Assembly (NCBI RefSeq): GCF_037478005.1
Contig: NZ_CP144164.1
Coordinates: 3,782,001-3,846,000, forward strand
DNA length: 64,000 bases
Direction: 5' to 3'
From: Alteromonas sp. M12
GTDB lineage: Bacteria > Pseudomonadota > Gammaproteobacteria > Enterobacterales > Alteromonadaceae
The stretch's first letter is position 1. Every line of letters starts with the position of its first letter. A model generated the notes under the pieces. The model saw only the letters and a program-made list of their open reading frames with translations. It was not told the origin of the DNA and made no database searches. The translations under genes were made by a program, and so were the position numbers. Shown here one piece after another: positions 41,801 through 51,748 of the stretch.

Positions 41801-43441
41801 CTATGATAACCAAACCACCTTTTCTTTGTAAGGTGCATTAATCACATCTTTGTATTTTTTCTCTAAAACATGCCGTTTTATTTTCAAAGTTGGCGTTAAT
41901 AAGTCGTTTTCAATCGTCCAATCATCTTCAACAACTACTAATCTATCTAAAACTTGATGACTTTCTAAGTTGGCGTTCACTTTATGTACGGTTTCTTCGA
42001 GAGACCTAATCACTTGTTCGGCGCTTTGTTTTCTCGCTATTTCGGAAATAATCAACAATGCGATAGGCTGCTTGAGGTCACTGCCCGTTACACAAACCTG
42101 TTCGACTATTTCATTTTCCATGATTAACGATTCAATCGGCACCGGCGTTACGTATTTACCCTTGGCGGTTTTAAAAATATCTTTTAAGCGTCCAGTGATA
42201 CGAATATACCCTTCATTATCTAATTCGCCTTTATCACCGGTTCGCAAATAACCATCTTCAGTAAAGACTTCGGCAGTTTTTTCAGCCTCTAAATAGTACT
42301 CCTTCATATTACAGGGGCCTTTAACTTGAATTTCCCCATCCTCAGCAATACGAATATCGACACCTTCATAGGCTTTACCAATACAACCAATTTTGTCTTC
42401 ACGGAAAGGCACGCTGCTAGTTCCATAAGCACAGTTTTCTGTCATGCCCCAGCCTTCACAGATTTCTATGCCGATGCGGTGAAACCAGTGGATTGTGGCG
42501 GGAGGAATTGGTGCAGACCCGCTGGCGCACAGACGGGCGTTATCTAACCCCAAGCCTTTACGAATTTTCTTAGCGACAATACCTCCAATAATAGGTATCC
42601 GTAATAAACGCTCAAGTTTCTTCTGGGGCATTTGCGCCAAAACCCCCATTTGAAAACGAGTCCAGAGTCTTGGAACAGATATAAACAATGTAGGTTGGCA
42701 GCGCTGAATATCTGTTTTAAACGTGTCCAACGATTCGATGAAAAATATGTGTAGCCCAGAATATAAACTCGCCATCTCGACTAATATTCTCTCAGTAATA
42801 TGAGCAAGGGGTAGATAACTTAGAATTCTGTCTTGTTCATTGACACTTAATGCAGATAACGACGATTTCGCAGTCCAGCTAACAGATTCATAGGTTTGTA
42901 CAACACCTTTAGGCGCACCAGTACTTCCTGATGTATAAATAATGGTCATAACATCTTTCATATCGGGTACAGGATATCCCTCGAACTCACCGCCTGCGGT
43001 GAAAGTTTCCCAATCGACGTCACACATGTTCCCAGCATATGGAAAAGCAATACTCTTAATACCATCAGGAATTGCAGCAATTTGCTCCGCCGCATGTTCC
43101 AACTTACCCACAAAAACGACTGGGCATTTAGCATGATCTAACACGTAGGATATTGTGTCAGGGCCGGCGGTTGGGAAAATCGGTATTGAAATGTGTCCGG
43201 CCATCATTATGGCTAAATCAGTGATGAACCATTCGGCGCAATTTTTTGAAATAAGTCCAATATGGCTGCCTTTTGGTAACCCTAAATTGGTCAAACCTTG
43301 CGCCACTTGACGTACTTTTTGATCCACTTGCTGCCAACTATATTCAGTTACTTTGCCATTTTGAGGTTGAGTTAAATATATTTTATTGGGGTGTGATTTT
43401 ACTTTTTCGTAAAATAATTCTAGAGGCGTTTTAGTGGTCAT
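41801..43441 (-). CDS. AMP-dependent long-chain acyl-CoA synthetase
   Basis: A 546-residue adenylate-forming enzyme that would activate a fatty acid to acyl-CoA through an acyl-AMP intermediate. The phosphate-binding loop TIIYTSGSTGAPKGV is at residues 166-180; ICEGWGMTENCAYG is the A5 motif, YLRTGDKGELDNEGYIRITG the A7/A8 region, and KTAKGKYVTPVPIE includes the conserved hinge. It resembles the FadD15/bubblegum-type branch more than E. coli FadD. It is monocistronic as far as seen. The precise chain length preference is unknown. Confidence 0.9.
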   Translation of the reverse strand: MTTKTPLELFYEKVKSHPNKIYLTQPQNGKVTEYSWQQVDQKVRQVAQGLTNLGLPKGSHIGLISKNCAEWFITDLAIMMAGHISIPIFPTAGPDTISYVLDHAKCPVVFVGKLEHAAEQIAAIPDGIKSIAFPYAGNMCDVDWETFTAGGEFEGYPVPDMKDVMTIIYTSGSTGAPKGVVQTYESVSWTAKSSLSALSVNEQDRILSYLPLAHITERILVEMASLYSGLHIFFIESLDTFKTDIQRCQPTLFISVPRLWTRFQMGVLAQMPQKKLERLLRIPIIGGIVAKKIRKGLGLDNARLCASGSAPIPPATIHWFHRIGIEICEGWGMTENCAYGTSSVPFREDKIGCIGKAYEGVDIRIAEDGEIQVKGPCNMKEYYLEAEKTAEVFTEDGYLRTGDKGELDNEGYIRITGRLKDIFKTAKGKYVTPVPIESLIMENEIVEQVCVTGSDLKQPIALLIISEIARKQSAEQVIRSLEETVHKVNANLESHQVLDRLVVVEDDWTIENDLLTPTLKIKRHVLEKKYKDVINAPYKEKVVWLS

Positions 43442-43752
43442 TTGGATACCTGATTCGTTCCGACTAGGTTAAATTTACTCATTGATTGAATGAATAAACC
43501 GTCTAAGTCTTTAAATTAACAAAAAGATAACACTATTAGAACACTGCTTGCGGCTGAATGAACCTTATTTTCGATGAATCAATAATCATTTTTGATGATA
43601 GAAAACTATTCAACATATTTTTACTGAAAAATGCAGCGAGTTATTAATGAATTTTAACTTAGTATTAGCGCAGGTAAACAGAGGTTGGGCTGATGGTTTA
43701 TTCACTGACATTGAAAGCTTGAGGTAAGTGAATAAACCATATTGTAGAATGA
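43442..43752. other. Intergenic region between rlmB and the acyl-CoA synthetase
   Basis: 311 bases. It holds a 14-base perfect inverted repeat at 43693-43706 and 43727-43740 (ATGGTTTATTCACT/AGTGAATAAACCAT, 20-base loop) just beyond the rlmB stop, without a U-run. A 26-codon open frame on the plus strand (43647-43727) ends in the right arm. I see no recognised gene. Confidence 0.55.
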
Positions 43753-44493
43753 CTAAACTTGTCTTTGGCGAACTATTTCAAACAAGCAAACCCCAGTTGC
43801 AACTGAAACATTCAAACTAGTGACGGTGCCAGCCATTGGCAGTTTGATAAGCTCATCGCAATGTTCTCGGGTTAATCGTCTCATGCCCTTGCCTTCAGCC
43901 CCCATGACTAGAGCAATAGGGCCATTAAACGAGCACTCATAAAGGCTCTGTTTTGCTTCGCCTGCAGTGCCAACAATCCATACTCCAGCTTTTTGCAGTT
44001 CCCTTAAGGTTCTTGCTAAGTTGGTGACTTGCACTAATGGAATTACGTCAGCAGCTCCGCTGGCAACTTTGCGTACTGTAGGTGTTAATGCCGCTGACTT
44101 ATCTTTGGGCACCACTAGGGCATGAACGCCAGCTGCCTCTGCAGTACGTAAACAAGCACCTAAATTGTGAGGATCGGTTACTCCGTCAAGGATAAGCAAA
44201 AACGGCTTATCATTGCTTTCAACTATCGCCATTAAGTCATTTTCACTGTATTGCTTACCAGGTTTAGCTCGAGCAACGACTCCTTGGTGTTGTTCACCAT
44301 CCACTTTATCGTCTAAGGTTTTGCGTTGGCAAAATTGCACAGCAATCCCAAAACGTCGAGCTTGATTGATTATGTTGAACAATCGATCATCTTCACGACC
44401 TTTGAGCACAAACAACTCTATGAGTCTTTCGGGTTCGCGCTGAACAACTGCTTCTAAAGCGTGAATACCATATAACCACTCTTGCTGAGCCAT
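43753..44493 (-). CDS. rlmB: 23S rRNA (guanosine-2'-O-)-methyltransferase RlmB
   Basis: A 246-residue SPOUT methyltransferase (E. coli 243) that methylates G2251 in the peptidyl-transferase region. An N-terminal substrate-binding domain ([20 protein letters not shown]) precedes the knotted catalytic domain with [33 protein letters not shown] and [18 protein letters not shown]. It begins two bases after the rnr stop, as in the E. coli rnr-rlmB operon. Confidence 0.96.
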   Translation of the reverse strand: MAQQEWLYGIHALEAVVQREPERLIELFVLKGREDDRLFNIINQARRFGIAVQFCQRKTLDDKVDGEQHQGVVARAKPGKQYSENDLMAIVESNDKPFLLILDGVTDPHNLGACLRTAEAAGVHALVVPKDKSAALTPTVRKVASGAADVIPLVQVTNLARTLRELQKAGVWIVGTAGEAKQSLYECSFNGPIALVMGAEGKGMRRLTREHCDELIKLPMAGTVTSLNVSVATGVCLFEIVRQRQV

Positions 44494-44495
44494 GC

Positions 44496-46913
44496 CTATT
44501 TATTCCTTTTTGCTGAACGACGTTTAGACTTTGCAGCCTTAGTCGATGATTTATCTGTGGCTCTTCTGCTTGGTTTACCAGCCCCTTTTTTCGCCGCACC
44601 TTGTTTGGCCGACTCCTTGGGTTCGCCTTTTGATTGCGTTTTATCGGTCGCCTTTCTAGGCTTGCTTCCGGCAGCTTTGCGAGCTCCGCGGCCCTTAGGT
44701 TCATCTAAGATAAAGTCAATTTTTCGTTCATCCAGATTAACCGCTGCCACTTTAACTTTGAGGGGATCACCTAAACGGTAACGTTTACCCATAGCTTCAC
44801 CAACCAGACATTGTTTCACTTCATCAAAATGATAGTAGTCATTTTCCAATGATGAGATGTGTACCAATCCATCGATATGAAACTCACTCAAGCGCACAAA
44901 AAAGCCGAAACCGGTAACAGACGCAATAACGCCTTCAAATACATCGCCTACGTGGTCCAACATGAATTCACATTTTAACCAATCAGCCACGTCTCTTGTC
45001 GCATCATCTGCTCGGCGCTCAGTCATTGAACACTGTTCGCCTAGCGCCTCTACCTCTTCTTCGCTGTATGACTTGCCACCGGTTTTACTTTTACGGCTGG
45101 CCTGCTTATCAAGAACCGCTTTAATTGCGCGGTGCACCACTAAGTCAGGATAGCGCCGAATTGGCGATGTAAAGTGAGCGTAAGCTTCTAAAGCCAATCC
45201 AAAGTGACCAATATTGTCATTGTCATATACCGCTTGCTTCATTGAACGCAACAGCATAGTTTGTATCAACTCTTGATCTGGACGACCTTGTATTTTTCCC
45301 ACTAAATCGGTGAAATCTTGCGGTTTAGCTTCTTTACCTATGCGATGTTCAATGCCGACTTCTTTCAAATAAGACGTAAAAGAAGTCAATCTGTCTTCAT
45401 TCGGTTCATCGTGGATTCGATACAATGCTGGCGCTTTATTTTTTTCTAAAAATTGAGCCGCCGACACATTTGCCAAAATCATACATTCTTCAATCAGCTT
45501 GTGGGCATCATTGCGCACCACTGGAACAATGTGATCTATTTTCCGTTGTGCATTGAACACAAATTTACTTTCTTGAGTTTCAAACTCAATCGCGCCCCGC
45601 TTATTACGTGCTCTTTTCAGCACACGGTACATATCATGCAAATTACGCAAATGGGGAACGTGCTCAATGTAACGTTTATGTAATTCTGGATCGCCGTCTA
45701 ATATTGCACCCACTTTGGTGTATGTAAGACGAGCCTTAGAATTCATAACGGCTTCATAAAACTGGTAATCTTGCAGCTTTCCGTGCGCACTAATCGTCAT
45801 TTCACAGACCATGCACAAACGATCAACTTCAGGATTAAGGGAACATAACCCGTTGCTCAATACTTCTGGCAACATAGGAACTACTTGTTCAGGAAAGTAA
45901 ACTGAATTACCGCGCTGTTGTGCTTCATCATCCAATGCGGTGCCGGTTTTCAAATAATAACTGACATCAGCAATAGCAACCCAAAGCTGCCAACCTCCTT
46001 CGTCAAGAGGCTCACAAAATACCGCATCATCAAAATCACGCGCGTCTTCACCATCAATAGTAACCAGTGGCAATTGACGCAAATCAATTCGATTTTGCTT
46101 TGCTTCTTCAGGAACTTGTTCTTGTAAACTAGCAACTTGTCTACTGACAGCCTTTGGCCATTCATGAGGTATATCAAAAGTGCGCAATGCCATTTCGATT
46201 TCCATGCCTGGGGCCATATGCTCGCCAAGCACTTCTAATATCTTGCCAATAGGATTTACGCGTTTGCGGGGACGCTGTATGACTTCCACCACAACAACAT
46301 TTCCCTGGCGAGCACCATTAACATGCTCAGAAGGGATCATAATTTCATGACCAATACGGCTATCATCAGGGATAACCATGCTTACACCGTGCTCTACAAA
46401 GTAACGTCCAACAATTGGTTCGGTGCGTGGCTCGATAATTCTGGCGATTCTAGCTTCTCTGCGTCCACGGTTATCTGTTCCGCTTTCTTTTACTAACACC
46501 ACATCATCATGAAGCAGAGCTTGCATTTGAGCTTGATGGATAAATAAATCTTTTTCGCCATCATCGCGTTTTAGGAAGCCGAAACCATCTCGATGACCAA
46601 TAACACGACCTTTAATCAGTTCCATCTTATCAGCCACGCCATACTTTTTCTGGCGATTGAAGACAATTTGACCTTCCCGTTCCATAGCTCTTAGGCGTCG
46701 TTGAACACCCACACGGCTATCTTCGTCTGAGGCTTTAACTAATTGGCAAATTTCTAAAAATGTAAGGGGAGTTTTTTGCTCTACCATCACCTGTAGCAAG
46801 TATTCTCTACTTGCTACAGGGTTTTCATATTTATCTTTTTCGCGCAGGAAATGAGGATCGTTTTTTTCTAAATTTTGTTTATTTTTTATATTCATATTCG
46901 GCATTATAGTCAT
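44496..46913 (-). CDS. rnr: Ribonuclease R
   Basis: An 805-residue 3'-5' exoribonuclease that degrades structured RNA (E. coli 813). An N-terminal helix-turn-helix region is followed by cold-shock domains, the RNB catalytic domain with the metal ligands in [16 protein letters not shown], an S1 domain near residues 640-720 ([20 protein letters not shown]), and a Lys/Arg-rich tail ending [11 protein letters not shown]. Several nearby ATGs make the exact start uncertain (46913, 46904 or 46895). It forms an operon with rlmB. Confidence 0.96.
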   Translation of the reverse strand: MTIMPNMNIKNKQNLEKNDPHFLREKDKYENPVASREYLLQVMVEQKTPLTFLEICQLVKASDEDSRVGVQRRLRAMEREGQIVFNRQKKYGVADKMELIKGRVIGHRDGFGFLKRDDGEKDLFIHQAQMQALLHDDVVLVKESGTDNRGRREARIARIIEPRTEPIVGRYFVEHGVSMVIPDDSRIGHEIMIPSEHVNGARQGNVVVVEVIQRPRKRVNPIGKILEVLGEHMAPGMEIEMALRTFDIPHEWPKAVSRQVASLQEQVPEEAKQNRIDLRQLPLVTIDGEDARDFDDAVFCEPLDEGGWQLWVAIADVSYYLKTGTALDDEAQQRGNSVYFPEQVVPMLPEVLSNGLCSLNPEVDRLCMVCEMTISAHGKLQDYQFYEAVMNSKARLTYTKVGAILDGDPELHKRYIEHVPHLRNLHDMYRVLKRARNKRGAIEFETQESKFVFNAQRKIDHIVPVVRNDAHKLIEECMILANVSAAQFLEKNKAPALYRIHDEPNEDRLTSFTSYLKEVGIEHRIGKEAKPQDFTDLVGKIQGRPDQELIQTMLLRSMKQAVYDNDNIGHFGLALEAYAHFTSPIRRYPDLVVHRAIKAVLDKQASRKSKTGGKSYSEEEVEALGEQCSMTERRADDATRDVADWLKCEFMLDHVGDVFEGVIASVTGFGFFVRLSEFHIDGLVHISSLENDYYHFDEVKQCLVGEAMGKRYRLGDPLKVKVAAVNLDERKIDFILDEPKGRGARKAAGSKPRKATDKTQSKGEPKESAKQGAAKKGAGKPSRRATDKSSTKAAKSKRRSAKRNK

Positions 46914-47006
46914 TGATTGTTACTAAACTATGTTTTTTTGAAATTTTGGGCAAATTTTATTCAAAAGCAGCCAAATAGCCCTGCAATATGTGTTTAGGCA
47001 TACACT

Positions 47007-47705
47007 TTAAATAAACTGATAAGCATCTCCAAACAGGTTTTCCAACAATAAGCCTTGTTTTTGGAAATCGTCTCGAGCCACACCGGCCATTTCAAATCGA
47101 CCTGCAACATACACTTGATAGGGTTCTAAACTGACAAAATCAGCCAATATGGCTTGGTGAACCCAACCGGATTTACCTTGCCAATCTTCATCAGGTGCAT
47201 CTACTACCGGAATAAATCGAAAATTCGAATGCTTTTTCTCCAGTTCAATCAGCGCTTCGTATTCATACATATCAGCTAACGTCTGAGTTCCCCAGTATAA
47301 AAATACAGGTTGCGTATCGGCGATTTTTAATCGTTGTTGGAGAATAGAATATGTATATGAAAACCCCGTTCCGCCAGCTAATAAAATAGTGGGTTTAATA
47401 TTCTCGTCTCGTAAATATGCTTCACCATGTCCACCAGCGATATCGATTTCACCCTTGGTCTTCATTTTTTCTAACACTTGACCGGCATAATCATTGCCAA
47501 CACCTGCCCCTATGTGTAACTCGATTTGGTTACTACCATCCGGCGCGTTGGCTATAGAGAAAGGTCGGGAATCGTTTTCACCCATAATAACTTTCACGTA
47601 TTGTCCGGCTTTAAACGACACTGGACTTGATGCAGCCAACTTTACTCGACTAACAATGTCGGTTAACGGCTCAATTGATTCTACTTTACAACTTATTGGT
47701 GACAT
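47007..47705 (-). CDS. fre: NAD(P)H-flavin reductase Fre
   Basis: A 232-residue ferredoxin-reductase-like enzyme (E. coli Fre 233) that reduces free flavins. The flavin motif SRPFSIANAP lies near residue 46, and LLAGGTGFSYTYSIL, the nicotinamide-binding motif, near residue 108. It is 21 bases downstream of ubiD on the same strand. That pairing is common in gammaproteobacteria and fits the prenylated-flavin need of UbiD, since reduced FMN is required upstream in that cofactor pathway. Confidence 0.94.
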   Translation of the reverse strand: MSPISCKVESIEPLTDIVSRVKLAASSPVSFKAGQYVKVIMGENDSRPFSIANAPDGSNQIELHIGAGVGNDYAGQVLEKMKTKGEIDIAGGHGEAYLRDENIKPTILLAGGTGFSYTYSILQQRLKIADTQPVFLYWGTQTLADMYEYEALIELEKKHSNFRFIPVVDAPDEDWQGKSGWVHQAILADFVSLEPYQVYVAGRFEMAGVARDDFQKQGLLLENLFGDAYQFI

Positions 47706-47726
47706 AAAAACGCTAGCTTCTCTTTA

Positions 47727-49205
47727 TTAATCAGATTTAGGTAACAGCTCTAAGCTGTCCCAGATTTCGTCTACATAGGACTTAACTGAGGCATCCATCT
47801 CAATCGGCTCGCCCCATTCTCTATCGGTTTCACCCGGCATTTTATTGGTAGCATCCATTCCCATTTTCGAACCTAATCCTGAAACGGGGGACGCAAAATC
47901 AAGATAATCGATTGGCGTATTCTCGATTAACGTTGTATCTCTGGATGGATCCATTCGCGTTGTGATTGCCCAGATAACATCTTTCCAATCTCTGGCGTTC
48001 ACATCGTCATCGCAAACTATCACAAACTTGGTGTACATGAACTGACGTAAGAATGACCAAACTCCCATCATTACCCGTTTGGCATGACCAGGATATTGTT
48101 TTTTCATGGTCACTATTGCTAACCGATAACTACAGCCTTCTGGAGGAAGATAAAAATCAACAATTTCAGGAAATTGCTTTTGTAGAATGGGTACAAACAC
48201 TTCGTTTAGCGCAACGCCCAATATTGCTGGCTCATCAGGTGGTCTGCCAGTATAAGTTGAATGGTATATGGGATCTTTTCGATGAGTTATATGGGTTATT
48301 GTAAAGACCGGAAACTCATCCACTTCATTATAATACCCAGTATGGTCACCATAAGGTCCTTCTGGTGCAGTTTCACCGGGCGCAATGTATCCTTCTAATA
48401 CAATTTCAGCATTGGCCGGTACCTGAAGGTCATTACTGATAGATTTAACTACTTCGGTTTTATCTCCCCGCAATAAGCCTGCGAATGCGTATTCTGACAG
48501 ACTGTCTGGAACCGGTGTTACGGCGCCAAGTATGGTTGCTGGATCAGCCCCAAGAGCCACTGATACCGGATAGTTTTCACCGGGATTTTGCTGACAAAAC
48601 TCTCTAAAGTCCAGGGCGCCACCACGGTGGGATAACCAGCGCATTATCACTTTATTTTTGGCTATCACTTGTTGTCGGTAAATGCCTAAATTCTGTCGTT
48701 TTTTGTTTGGACCTCGGGTAACAGTTAACCCCCAAGTAATCAAAGGAGCCACATCACCTGGCCAACACCTTTGAATGGGAAGTGTCGACAAATCTACATC
48801 TTCGCCGGTAATCACCACTTGCTGACAAACGGCTTTACGCACTTCTTTGGCTGGCATATTCAACACTTGCTTGAACACCGGCAGTTTCTCCCACAGATCT
48901 TTTAAACCTTTGGGTGGTTCGGGTTCTTTTAAGTAGGCTAATAGTTCTCCAACTTCCCGTAGGGCGCCAACACTTTCTTGGCCCATACCTAAGGCTACAC
49001 GTTCAGGAGTACCAAAAAGGTTCGCTAAAACAGGAATCGAATAGCCTTTTGGATTCTCAAATAATATAGCGGGTCCACCGGCACGTAACGTACGATCGGC
49101 GATTTCGGTCATTTCTAAGTCAGGATCTACCTCAAGGGAAACTCGCTTAAGTTCACCTCTGCTTTCTAACTGCGCTATAAAATCTCGTAAGTCTTTGTAT
49201 TTCAT
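47727..49205 (-). CDS. ubiD: 3-octaprenyl-4-hydroxybenzoate carboxy-lyase UbiD
   Basis: Decarboxylates the ubiquinone precursor using prenylated FMN. The 492-residue length fits E. coli UbiD (497). Conserved segments include [20 protein letters not shown] at the start, [39 protein letters not shown] containing active-site residues, and [20 protein letters not shown]. It leads the ubiD-fre operon. Confidence 0.96.
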   Translation of the reverse strand: MKYKDLRDFIAQLESRGELKRVSLEVDPDLEMTEIADRTLRAGGPAILFENPKGYSIPVLANLFGTPERVALGMGQESVGALREVGELLAYLKEPEPPKGLKDLWEKLPVFKQVLNMPAKEVRKAVCQQVVITGEDVDLSTLPIQRCWPGDVAPLITWGLTVTRGPNKKRQNLGIYRQQVIAKNKVIMRWLSHRGGALDFREFCQQNPGENYPVSVALGADPATILGAVTPVPDSLSEYAFAGLLRGDKTEVVKSISNDLQVPANAEIVLEGYIAPGETAPEGPYGDHTGYYNEVDEFPVFTITHITHRKDPIYHSTYTGRPPDEPAILGVALNEVFVPILQKQFPEIVDFYLPPEGCSYRLAIVTMKKQYPGHAKRVMMGVWSFLRQFMYTKFVIVCDDDVNARDWKDVIWAITTRMDPSRDTTLIENTPIDYLDFASPVSGLGSKMGMDATNKMPGETDREWGEPIEMDASVKSYVDEIWDSLELLPKSD

Positions 49206-49365
49206 GTTGAACCGCTATCTATTCAGAACTAATAAGTATAAACCCGTGGGAAGCTTTATACGAGAGATGTGAGAATTTAGTTGTAAAAATAAATTGTTAA
49301 ATTTTTGTAATTTTATCAATTCAGGGATAATCTAAATACAGGTGATCTTCCATTGTACAAAAGCT

Positions 49366-49863
49366 ATGCAATCGAACATTAGATGCAGTGTGTTATTAAT
49401 TATCTCGATAATGAGTTTTCACGCCTCAGCAGCGTGTGATAGCCCTACCCATAGGCAATTTGATTTCTGGCTAGGAACTTGGGACGTATATTCTCCACAA
49501 CACAAAATTGTTGGAATAAATAAAATCACCTCACAACTAAACGGATGTATTTTAACAGAAGAATACCAAACGCCTTCAGGCTACCAAGGTCAAAGCATCA
49601 ATATATTTGATGTTAGCAACCAACAATGGCATCAAACTTGGGTAGATAATAGCGGTTTACTTCTGTCTTTGAATGGCAAATTTGACGGGCAATCTATGGT
49701 ACTTGAAGGTCCGGGAAAAACACCTAAAGGAGAAAATATTGTGCACAGAATTACTTGGACGCCATCAGCCGACAAAAGCGTACGTCAACATTGGGAGTCC
49801 AGCCAGAACAATGGCAAAACTTGGACAACCCTGTTTGACGGAAAATATGTAAAACGAAAATAA
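49366..49863 (+). CDS. DUF1579-like exported protein
   Basis: About 165 residues with a signal peptide (VLLIISIMSFHASA). The mature domain has the DUF1579-type pattern: RQFDFWLGTWDVYSPQHKIV at the N-terminus, WHQTWVDNSGLLLSLNG in the middle and KTWTTLFDGKYVKR at the end, suggesting a lipocalin-like barrel. The ATG at 49366 gives a normal signal peptide; a GTG at 49342 is also in frame. Function is unknown. Confidence 0.75.
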   Translation: MQSNIRCSVLLIISIMSFHASAACDSPTHRQFDFWLGTWDVYSPQHKIVGINKITSQLNGCILTEEYQTPSGYQGQSINIFDVSNQQWHQTWVDNSGLLLSLNGKFDGQSMVLEGPGKTPKGENIVHRITWTPSADKSVRQHWESSQNNGKTWTTLFDGKYVKRK

Positions 49864-49890
49864 CATTCAACATTATAAGAAGAGTAAATT

Positions 49891-50127
49891 ATGCCTTTTA
49901 ACAACGAGCTCACCGAAGAACTTAATCTAATCTTAAAATTCCCCAACAAAAGTTTAATGCAAGGACTAAAAATCCATCACGATGCTGAACAGTCAATGGT
50001 AGATGCAGCAAAAAGGTTATTTGACAAAGGCGTGGTTAGTCAACCAGATGGCGGCTATCTAACTGATTTAGGACATGATTTAGCAGAACACGCGCAAATT
50101 ATTCAGTCCGCCCTAACTTCCCGATAG
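49891..50127 (+). CDS. TIGR02647-family small protein
   Basis: A 78-residue cytoplasmic protein with the pattern of the conserved TIGR02647 family: NNELTEELNLILKFPNKSLM, then AAKRLFDKGVVSQPDGGYLT and a C-terminal helix. It looks helical with a short winged motif, but no activity is known for the family. It starts 27 bases after the previous stop behind an AAGAAGAG site. Confidence 0.78.
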   Translation: MPFNNELTEELNLILKFPNKSLMQGLKIHHDAEQSMVDAAKRLFDKGVVSQPDGGYLTDLGHDLAEHAQIIQSALTSR

Positions 50128-50308
50128 AATTTGGATAAATACGGTAGGCAACGGTTGTATCGACTGTTGTCGCTGTCATCTTGTTGTATTCTAAGGGCAG
50201 CTCTTTGGGTGCCCCGTGCCTAAATGTGCTTTTGTATTTAGTATTTTGCGTAAATGTCGATACAATCATTATAGTTGGTTAATTTTTTGACTCTGCGGAA
50301 AATTTGAT

Positions 50309-50938
50309 ATGCGCCTGTTTAAGTTTACTTCATTTATTACATCATTGGCTTTGTTGTCGTTTAATTTGCACGGTGCAGAACCGATAAAAGCGGTTGAGTT
50401 ATACACTCAAGATGAATTGATTGGATTGATAAATCGCAATGAACACCTCGACCGTGTGGTGCTCGACAGATGCCAACTTGTGCAAGACATTGAAGCACGC
50501 GCAGAAACCCTAAAGATTCCTTCTTTTCAATTTTTGTGGGGCGATATGTTAGCCTGGGGAGTGTGTGTTGATGCAGAACCAACTAGAGGCATTAGTTATA
50601 TGCAAGAAGCTGCCGATCAGGGACTACCTGCCGCTTTGGAGCAGTTAGGTCGATACTATTCTGCAGGTAAACTAGTTCAACAAGACAAGCAGCGTGCAGT
50701 TATCTATTTACGAGAGGCCGCCGCCCTAGGAAACCTCAAAGCTCAAATTCAACTTGCCGATTTATTCATCGATGGATTTGGCAGCCCTTATGATTATGAA
50801 GACGCTTATCATTGGTTGTATAACGCCATCACAAATGACAAAAAAACTCATGCAAGAATTGCCAATTGTATGCATGATTTAGAAAAGTTAATGCATCCAA
50901 AGGCCGTCAGAAAAGCCAAACGTCCGTTAGATAGTTAA
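50309..50938 (+). CDS. motX: Sodium-type polar flagellar motor protein MotX
   Basis: A 209-residue exported Sel1-repeat protein. It closely follows Vibrio MotX: LYTQDELIGLINRNEHLDRV, DRCQLVQDIEARA, FLWGDMLAWGVCVDAEPTRG, GLPAALEQLGRYYSAGKLVQ and GSPYDYEDAYHWLYNAI. In Vibrio, MotX with MotY forms the T-ring around the flagellar basal body needed to hold the sodium stator. This gene therefore implies a sodium-driven polar flagellum. It is not in a flagellar operon, which is also usual. Its last four bases overlap the convergent UPF0149-type gene. Confidence 0.93.
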   Translation: MRLFKFTSFITSLALLSFNLHGAEPIKAVELYTQDELIGLINRNEHLDRVVLDRCQLVQDIEARAETLKIPSFQFLWGDMLAWGVCVDAEPTRGISYMQEAADQGLPAALEQLGRYYSAGKLVQQDKQRAVIYLREAAALGNLKAQIQLADLFIDGFGSPYDYEDAYHWLYNAITNDKKTHARIANCMHDLEKLMHPKAVRKAKRPLDS

Positions 50939-51597
50939 TCTGAGGAAGGCTTCGTAGGCTGCTCAAAGGTCTCAAATTGGTCGGGTAAAAACTCCGCAAG
51001 CCGGCCTGATAAATCCACATAAGTTTTCAAAGCGGCTGGCAAAGATGCGTAAATCTTGGGAAGGTTTTCAAGTAACTTCAGGTTATTCACTCTTTTAGCT
51101 TGTTCAAGTGCAATAGGAATATTGGCAAACGAACTAAACATCAATAAACAATGTTTTAAGTCACGCTGGAATACACTCAGCTTTTCTGGTTGTTTTACTT
51201 GCACTTGTTGCCAACATCCCTGCCAAACCGATTCCAACTGACTATGCCCAGTCAATAAACCTTGCAGCCATTGGCTAACAGGAATATCTGCGGTTAAGTT
51301 ATCAGGCAGAGGCTGGCCTTTGCCTGGATAGTCAATATTATTTGTGCGCATCTGCGCTAATTCATGTTGCAATAAAGCCATCAAAACTTCAGCGATATGA
51401 TCCACTTCCGACTCTGAAACGCCACCGCGCTTCTGCTGAAATGCCCAGCTAAGCCAAACATCAGGCATAGGTATCTCGGGTGCAGAGCTAACAGCAAAGA
51501 CAATTCCCGTCACATAATGTGGTGAATGTAATAGTGTTGGATACTGCCTGCATATTTTTTCAAGCTGTTGTAAAGCGTCAGGTTTTACGAATGGCAA
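50935..51597 (-). CDS. UPF0149/YecA-like protein
   Basis: A 220-residue protein with the acidic helical pattern of the UPF0149 (YgfB/YecA) family: VWLSWAFQQKRG near residue 47 and VSQWLQGLLTGHSQLESVWQ near residue 106. It lacks the C-terminal SEC-C zinc motif found in longer YecA proteins. Assignment rests on pattern only. It is convergent with motX and overlaps its end by four bases. Confidence 0.65.
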   Translation of the reverse strand: MPFVKPDALQQLEKICRQYPTLLHSPHYVTGIVFAVSSAPEIPMPDVWLSWAFQQKRGGVSESEVDHIAEVLMALLQHELAQMRTNNIDYPGKGQPLPDNLTADIPVSQWLQGLLTGHSQLESVWQGCWQQVQVKQPEKLSVFQRDLKHCLLMFSSFANIPIALEQAKRVNNLKLLENLPKIYASLPAALKTYVDLSGRLAEFLPDQFETFEQPTKPSSD

Positions 51598-51662
51598 AAC
51601 TCATTCCTATTGGCATTTCAGATTTTAGATTCATTTAACATTGAAATTTACTGAAAAAAACA

Positions 51663-51748
51663 TTGACAAAAAAACCACTTAGAACGTTATAATATATCAA
51701 TTGATACAGTATAACATTGCATTAACATTCTAAATAAAGGAGCTCGTC
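51663..51748 (+). promoter_or_regulatory. Promoter with Zur-like operator before the TonB-dependent receptor
   Basis: A -35 TTGACA (51663-51668) and -10 TATAAT (51688-51693, 19-base spacing) are overlapped by a 30-base near-perfect palindrome (51686-51715) centred on CAATTG. It can be read as two boxes: 51685-51699 matches 13 of 15 bases, and 51702-51716 matches 12 of 15, of the gammaproteobacterial Zur core TGTTATAATATAACA. An AAAGGAG ribosome site lies before the GTG start. Zur binding is inference. Confidence 0.7.
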
